A DNA stretch of 8,606 nucleotides, taken from NCBI GenBank assembly GCA_937879875.1, contig CALFMN010000074.1, positions 1 to 8,606 on the forward strand, written 5' to 3'. This DNA is from an uncultured Chloroflexota bacterium (GTDB lineage: Bacteria; Chloroflexota; Dehalococcoidia; CAUJGQ01). A program made the position numbers and the translations under genes. This document shows positions 5,357 through 8,606 of the stretch, piece by piece. Under the pieces are notes generated by a model, which was given only the letters and a program-made list of their open reading frames with translations, ran no database searches and was not told the DNA's origin. Within the stretch, counting starts at the first letter, position 1. The number at the start of each line of letters is the position of its first letter.

Positions 5357-7240
5357 ATGAAGGCCGGAGAGGAGCATCACCCGCGAGCCGCACGCCCTGC
5401 TGGCGGCGTGGCGCTGCGATCCAGTCCAGCCGGCGCCGCGCGGCTCACCGGGTATCTGGACGCGGTGCGCACGATCGCCGAGGCCGCGTCCGGCGATCCC
5501 GCCGTGCTCGATCCCGCCGCCGTCGCGAGCGAGGCGGCGCGCGTCATGGTGCGCGTGACCGATCTGCCAGCCTGCTCCATCTATCTGGCCGAGCGCAAAG
5601 CCGGCCTGGCCCGCTGTCTGGCGCAGAGCGGCTATCCGCCCGCGTTCATGGAACGCTATGCGGAGCTGGCGCTGGACGGCGACTCGCTCACGGCACTGGC
5701 GCTGCGCTCGGGCGTCCCGCAGTATTCCGGCGCCTCGTTTCCCGGCGAAGCCGCGCATGACGTGATGGCGCTCGGCGGCGGCAATACGTTCATCATCGTG
5801 CCGTTCCACAGCGGCGGTCAGGTCAGCGGCACGGTCAATGTGACGGGGGTGCGGTCGACGGCGCCGCCGGCCGAAGAGGTCGCCCTGCTGCAGATCGTGG
5901 CAGAGCAGATCGGGCACGCGGTCGTCGCGGCGCGGCTGCACCGCGAAAGCGCGGCGGCCGGCGAGCGCGCCCGCTTTTTGGCCGAGGTCAGCCGCAGCTT
6001 CAACGCCACGCTCGAGCTGGCCGGGGTGCTGGAGACCGTCTGCCGCCGCGCCGTCGGCGTGCTGGGTGACTGGTGCGTGATCTACCTGCGCGACGAGGCG
6101 CGCGAGCTGATGCAGATGCGCGCCGTGCAGCACCGCGAGCCGGCCCGTGCCGAGATCGTGCGCCGCGTTTTCGCGGCCAGTCCGGTGAAGGTCGGCGAAG
6201 GTGTGGCCGGCACGGTCGTGCTCAGCGGTGAGCCGCGCGTCTTCCGCGCCTTCGGCGAGGAGCAGATCCGCGCCCTCGCCCCGCGCGACGATCCGGCCTA
6301 CATGAACGAACTGCGCCAGGTCTGCTCCTGGGCCTGCCTGCCGCTGATGTCGCGCGGCCACGGCCTCGGCGCAATCGTGATCGCGCGCGCCGACCGCGAG
6401 CTGGACGACGACGATCTGGAGTTCGCCGGCGCCTTCGCCGGTATCGCCGCCGGCGCGATCGCCAACGCGCGCCTCTTCGAAGCCGAGCGTTCGCTGCGGC
6501 GCATTGCCGAGGGCGCTCAGGCGGAGCTGGCCGCGGCTGACCGGCAGAAAGACGAGTTCCTCTCCGTCGCCTCGCACGAACTGCGCACGCCGCTGACCTC
6601 GGCGCAGGGCTTCGCCCAGGTGTTGCTGCGCCGCCTGCGCCGCCAGACCGAGCCCGACTCGGGGCTGATGGAGGGGCTGTCGGTAATGGAGGGACAGCTG
6701 CGCCGCATCGGCGGGCTGCTGAACGATCTGCTTGACTTCACCCGCATTCAGACCGGCTCGCTGCCGCTGCGGCCCGGCGAGATGGATCTGGCAGCGTTGA
6801 CTCGCGCCGTGGTCGGGCGCGCCCAACTTGCGCCCGGCGGCGAGCGCATCGCGCTGGACACGCCGGCCGCGCCCGTTGCCGGCGTCTGGGACCCGCAGCG
6901 CATTGAGCAGATCGTCGTCAATCTGCTGGAGAACGCGCTGAAGTACAGCCCGCACGGCGGCCCTGTCGAGGTCAACGTGCGCCAAGAGGGGGGGCAGGCG
7001 CTGCTGTGCGTGCGCGACCACGGCCTCGGCGTGCCGGCGGCGTCGCTGGGCCGGCTGTTCCAGCGCTTCTACCGCGTGCCGGACGAGCAGCACCGCCAGA
7101 TCAGCGGCATCGGCGTCGGCCTGTACATCAGCCGCACGATCGCCGAGCAGCACGGCGGCACCCTCACCGTCGAGCAACCCGACGGCCCCGGCGCCCGCTT
7201 CGTGCTGCGTCTGCCGCTCGCCCCGCCGTCCGCCGAGTAG
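5357..7240 (+). CDS. Cytosolic sensor histidine kinase, GAF-GAF-HisKA-HATPase
   Basis: Signal-transducing kinase that would autophosphorylate on histidine and pass the phosphate to a response regulator. Numbered from ATG 5357 (627 residues), a first GAF domain spans about 29-190 and a second about 206-372. The HisKA H-box is SVASHELRTPLT with phospho-acceptor H407. The ATPase shows the N-box NLLENALKYSP (522-532), G1 DHGLGVP (554-560), F-box LFQRFYR (567-573) and G2 GIGVGLYISR (584-593). All catalytic boxes are intact. No membrane segment or signal peptide is visible, so it probably senses a small intracellular ligand or redox cue through its GAF domains. No response regulator lies in the window. 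An in-frame ATG at 5246 would add 37 residues of poor family character; neither start has a good Shine-Dalgarno, and I prefer 5357. Its tie to the defence genes is only positional. Confidence 0.9.
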   Translation: MKAGEEHHPRAARPAGGVALRSSPAGAARLTGYLDAVRTIAEAASGDPAVLDPAAVASEAARVMVRVTDLPACSIYLAERKAGLARCLAQSGYPPAFMERYAELALDGDSLTALALRSGVPQYSGASFPGEAAHDVMALGGGNTFIIVPFHSGGQVSGTVNVTGVRSTAPPAEEVALLQIVAEQIGHAVVAARLHRESAAAGERARFLAEVSRSFNATLELAGVLETVCRRAVGVLGDWCVIYLRDEARELMQMRAVQHREPARAEIVRRVFAASPVKVGEGVAGTVVLSGEPRVFRAFGEEQIRALAPRDDPAYMNELRQVCSWACLPLMSRGHGLGAIVIARADRELDDDDLEFAGAFAGIAAGAIANARLFEAERSLRRIAEGAQAELAAADRQKDEFLSVASHELRTPLTSAQGFAQVLLRRLRRQTEPDSGLMEGLSVMEGQLRRIGGLLNDLLDFTRIQTGSLPLRPGEMDLAALTRAVVGRAQLAPGGERIALDTPAAPVAGVWDPQRIEQIVVNLLENALKYSPHGGPVEVNVRQEGGQALLCVRDHGLGVPAASLGRLFQRFYRVPDEQHRQISGIGVGLYISRTIAEQHGGTLTVEQPDGPGARFVLRLPLAPPSAE

Positions 7241-7288
7241 CCAGCCGTGCCCCGCCGAGCGCCGCTACGCACGGTATACTGAGATCAA

Positions 7289-7405
7289 GTTACTGACCCC
7301 TGCGTGAGGAACTAAAGGCCTGTCTCTGGCGCGGGACGGTGGTACGTGCAGACCGCTCGGCAGGGACCTGAGGGGGTTTAGAGTTCAGTGCAGGGGTCAG
7401 TAGTT
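7289..7405. repeat. Small inverted-repeat element (MITE-like), about 117 bp
   Basis: TACTGACCCCTGC at 7291-7303 is matched by its perfect inverse GCAGGGGTCAGTA at 7390-7402. Further in, GGAACTAAA (7308-7316) is roughly inverted as TTTAGAGTTC (7378-7387). With gaps, about 30 bases at each end can pair. CAA lies directly outside both ends (7286-7288 and 7406-7408), a possible 3-bp target duplication. It has no coding capacity. It fills most of the 187-base gap between the kinase and the small gene at 7428. Confidence 0.6.
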
Positions 7406-7427
7406 CAATGCGCGGGCGGTGCAGCAC

Positions 7428-7670
7428 ATGGTCCGAGCAACGCAGCCCTCAGCCAAACGCCGCCGCGATCCGCGGCTGCCAAAGGTCGAGTTCCTCAGCC
7501 CCGAAGAGGCGCGGGCGCTGTTCGACGAGCACGCGCGCCGCAAGCTGGGCATGAGCGGCGACGAGTTCATCGCGGCCTGGAAGCGGGGTGACTTCAACTT
7601 CGACCCGGATTTCAGCGACGCGGTGGGGCATCTATGGATGCTGATGCCGACGGGTCTTGCGCGGGAGTAG
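7428..7670 (+). CDS. Small conserved-looking protein of unknown function (80 aa)
   Basis: I do not recognise a named family. The protein has a basic N-terminus (SAKRRRDPRLPK), then FLSPEEARALFDEHARRKLGM, which looks like an amphipathic helix, then SGDEFIAAWKRGDFNFDPDF and a short hydrophobic end (LWMLMPTGLARE). I have an impression of similar short proteins with a GxSGDEFxxxWxxG motif in high-GC bacteria, some beside toxin-like genes, but nothing here shows a toxin partner. No membrane segment is visible. ATG 7428 is preceded by GGGCGG at 7414-7419. A GTG at 7419 is also possible. Codon use is high-GC like the res gene, unlike the vsr gene that follows 29 bases later. Translation is plausible; function is unknown. 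Confidence 0.65.
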   Translation: MVRATQPSAKRRRDPRLPKVEFLSPEEARALFDEHARRKLGMSGDEFIAAWKRGDFNFDPDFSDAVGHLWMLMPTGLARE

Positions 7671-7699
7671 CTCCTAGCCGAGACGAGCGATCAACGGGA

Positions 7700-8140
7700 A
7701 TGACCACCGCGAAGCGCCCTCCGCTGCCATCCTTTGCACCGCCCACAGACGCACGAAGCCGTAATATGGCGGCGATTCGGAGCAAGGATACATCTCCAGA
7801 GATGGCGGTCCGCCGCACGCTTCATGGCGCCGGGTTCCGATATCGTCTCCATCCCAAAGGGGTTCCAGGTTCTCCAGACATCATTCTGCCGCGGTTCGGA
7901 TTAGCCGTCTCGGTTCATGGGTGTTTCTGGCACGGTCATGAATGCCGGGTCGCGCACACCCCGAAGTCAAATGTCCCTTACTGGACTGCGAAGATCGAGC
8001 GAAACCGGGCACGCGATGAAAGCCACTTGGCGGCCTTGAGACAGCCCGGATGGACGCCATATACCATTTGGGAATGTACGCTGGCGGATCAACTCCGTGA
8101 ACTGCTTCAGACGTTACGTCTACTACGGAATCGTCCTTAA
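7700..8140 (+). CDS. vsr: Very short patch repair (Vsr) T:G mismatch endonuclease
   Basis: Nicks next to the T of a T:G mismatch left by deamination of 5-methylcytosine, starting repair that restores C:G. The 146 residues match the family's usual length. Visible marks are RSKDTSPE (residues 27-34, E34 conserved), PGSPD (D60, the catalytic aspartate matching E. coli D51), VHGCFWHGHEC (H73, C75, H78, H80, C82) and IWEC (C126). C75, H80, C82 and C126 fit the structural zinc site of Vsr. All key residues are present, so it looks functional. ATG 7700 is chosen because it sits just ahead of the conserved region and clears the preceding gene; an earlier ATG at 7634 lies inside that gene. It precedes a cytosine methyltransferase fragment by 45 bases, the usual partnership. 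Its GC content is lower than that of the central genes, suggesting separate acquisition. Confidence 0.95.
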   Translation: MTTAKRPPLPSFAPPTDARSRNMAAIRSKDTSPEMAVRRTLHGAGFRYRLHPKGVPGSPDIILPRFGLAVSVHGCFWHGHECRVAHTPKSNVPYWTAKIERNRARDESHLAALRQPGWTPYTIWECTLADQLRELLQTLRLLRNRP

Positions 8141-8185
8141 GCCGCGTCTAGCGGTCCGGAGTCTGGGGCGCTAAAGTGGCGTCAT

Positions 8186-8398
8186 ATGAGACGGATGACG
8201 ACACTCGACCTGTTCTGCGGTGCCGGCGGCATTACTGAGGGGTTCAGGCAAGCTGGCTTTAGCTGCCTATTCGCGAACGATATAAATGGTGTTGCGCTTG
8301 AGACGTTTCGCGCGAACCACCCCGACACTCAGGCATCTGCCGGGCCGATCGAGGCACTTGACCCGGCGGCAATTCGTCGTGATCTAGCAGGGTGCTGA
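8186..8398 (+). pseudogene. dcm: 5-methylcytosine DNA methyltransferase, N-terminal fragment broken by an insertion
   Basis: The first 65-70 residues are the start of a C5 cytosine methyltransferase. They show the SAM-binding motif I LDLFCGAGGITEGF (residues 7-20) and the motif II region FANDIN (29-34), then ETFRANHPDT and a segment ending ALDPAAIRRDLAG. Normal enzymes run 300-400 residues and have the catalytic PCQ motif soon after this point. Here the frame changes to unrelated sequence at about 8390 and stops at TGA 8396-8398. ATG 8195 (residue 4) is an equally good start, immediately before TTLDLFCG. As it stands the fragment cannot methylate DNA. The rest of the gene may lie beyond the inserted element, outside the window. 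It would have been the partner of Vsr. Confidence 0.85.
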
Positions 8399-8606
8399 AA
8401 AACGACTGCTGATGACCACTGCCGTTTGACAAGCCCCGCGTGCAGCTAAACATAACGGTGACTTGAAATCTGGGCAAATCTACTTTCCATCAGCCTGCAG
8501 GGCTGTCGATCGGGGATCTAGACTACATTGCCGGCGGCCCTCGATAGAGTTCCCCGAGGTGGTGTCCATCGAGGTGCTTGAGGGCACGGGGCACCGGTGC
8601 GATGCC
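8391..8606 (+). mobile_element. Left end of an insertion sequence or transposon (partial, family not assigned)
   Basis: Methyltransferase homology stops abruptly at about 8390, where the sequence reads GGTGCTGAAAAACGACTGCTG. A GGGTGCTGAAAA-like start is of the kind seen at insertion-sequence ends. The following 150 bases are non-coding-like and less GC-rich. A reading frame open at the window end (from about 8523; GTG at 8559 is a possible start) reads EVVSIEVLEGTGHRCDA and could be a transposase N-terminus, but I cannot identify it. The right end and any target-site duplication lie outside the window, so the insertion is inferred rather than shown. Confidence 0.55.

Noticed and set aside
5144..7177. 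677-codon open frame on the - strand
   Set aside because: It is antisense to the intact histidine kinase, shows no recognisable motif and ends inside repeat element C.
7275..7280. TATACT as a -10 promoter box upstream of the small gene
   Set aside because: It matches a -10 well in GC-rich DNA, but no -35 is visible at the right spacing and it lies 148 bases before the ATG, outside the inverted-repeat element. Evidence is too thin to annotate.
7320..7328. Second adapter fragment (CTGTCTCT)
   Set aside because: Only eight bases match the mosaic end complement and the match stops at once, with GGCGCGGG following. It lies inside the inverted-repeat element and is chance similarity.

Overview
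The window is one end of a metagenomic or draft contig from a high-GC bacterium. Its first 42 bases are Illumina Nextera adapter and index, not biology. Most genes are rich in G and C (42 of 60 bases in a sampled stretch of the helicase gene), and all recognisable genes lie on the + strand. The palindromic family with core CTCCCAATCCTGGGAG, the soluble GAF-GAF histidine kinase and the style of the small proteins recall Chloroflexota and similar high-GC lineages, but that assignment is inference from memory.

Layout. 1-42: adapter. 44-1303: C-terminal part of a type III-like (Mod) adenine methyltransferase, cut at the contig end. 1323-1635: composite repeat element A. 1627-2346: DUF559 endonuclease-like gene with a repeat-derived tail. 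2015-2351: composite element B. 2343-5126: complete type III restriction subunit (Res), a DEAH helicase with a C-terminal PD-ExK nuclease. 5064-5221: composite element C, in reverse orientation. 5357-7240: orphan cytosolic sensor histidine kinase. 7289-7405: a small element with terminal inverted repeats. 7428-7670: small unrecognised protein. 7700-8140: Vsr mismatch endonuclease. 8186 to about 8390: 5' fragment of a cytosine-5 DNA methyltransferase, apparently broken by a transposable element whose left end fills the rest of the window.

How it works together. This is a defence locus with two restriction-modification themes. Mod and Res would form a type III system: Mod methylates adenine in one strand of an asymmetric site, and Res translocates and cuts. 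Vsr and the cytosine methyltransferase form the usual pair in which Vsr starts repair of T:G mismatches left by deamination of 5-methylcytosine. That methyltransferase looks inactivated, leaving Vsr without its partner.

The most unusual structure is a family of three composite elements. Each has a short-type arm (S) facing a long-type arm (L), and each arm carries the same palindrome. Every L arm has a TAACCCGA box exactly 32 nt from a GATCG motif. The elements sit at gene borders and supply start codons, purine-rich leaders, a stop codon and C-terminal tails to the flanking genes. Two of them bracket the DUF559 gene, which separates mod from res. This suggests, without proving it, that the DUF559 nuclease and the elements form a mobile unit.
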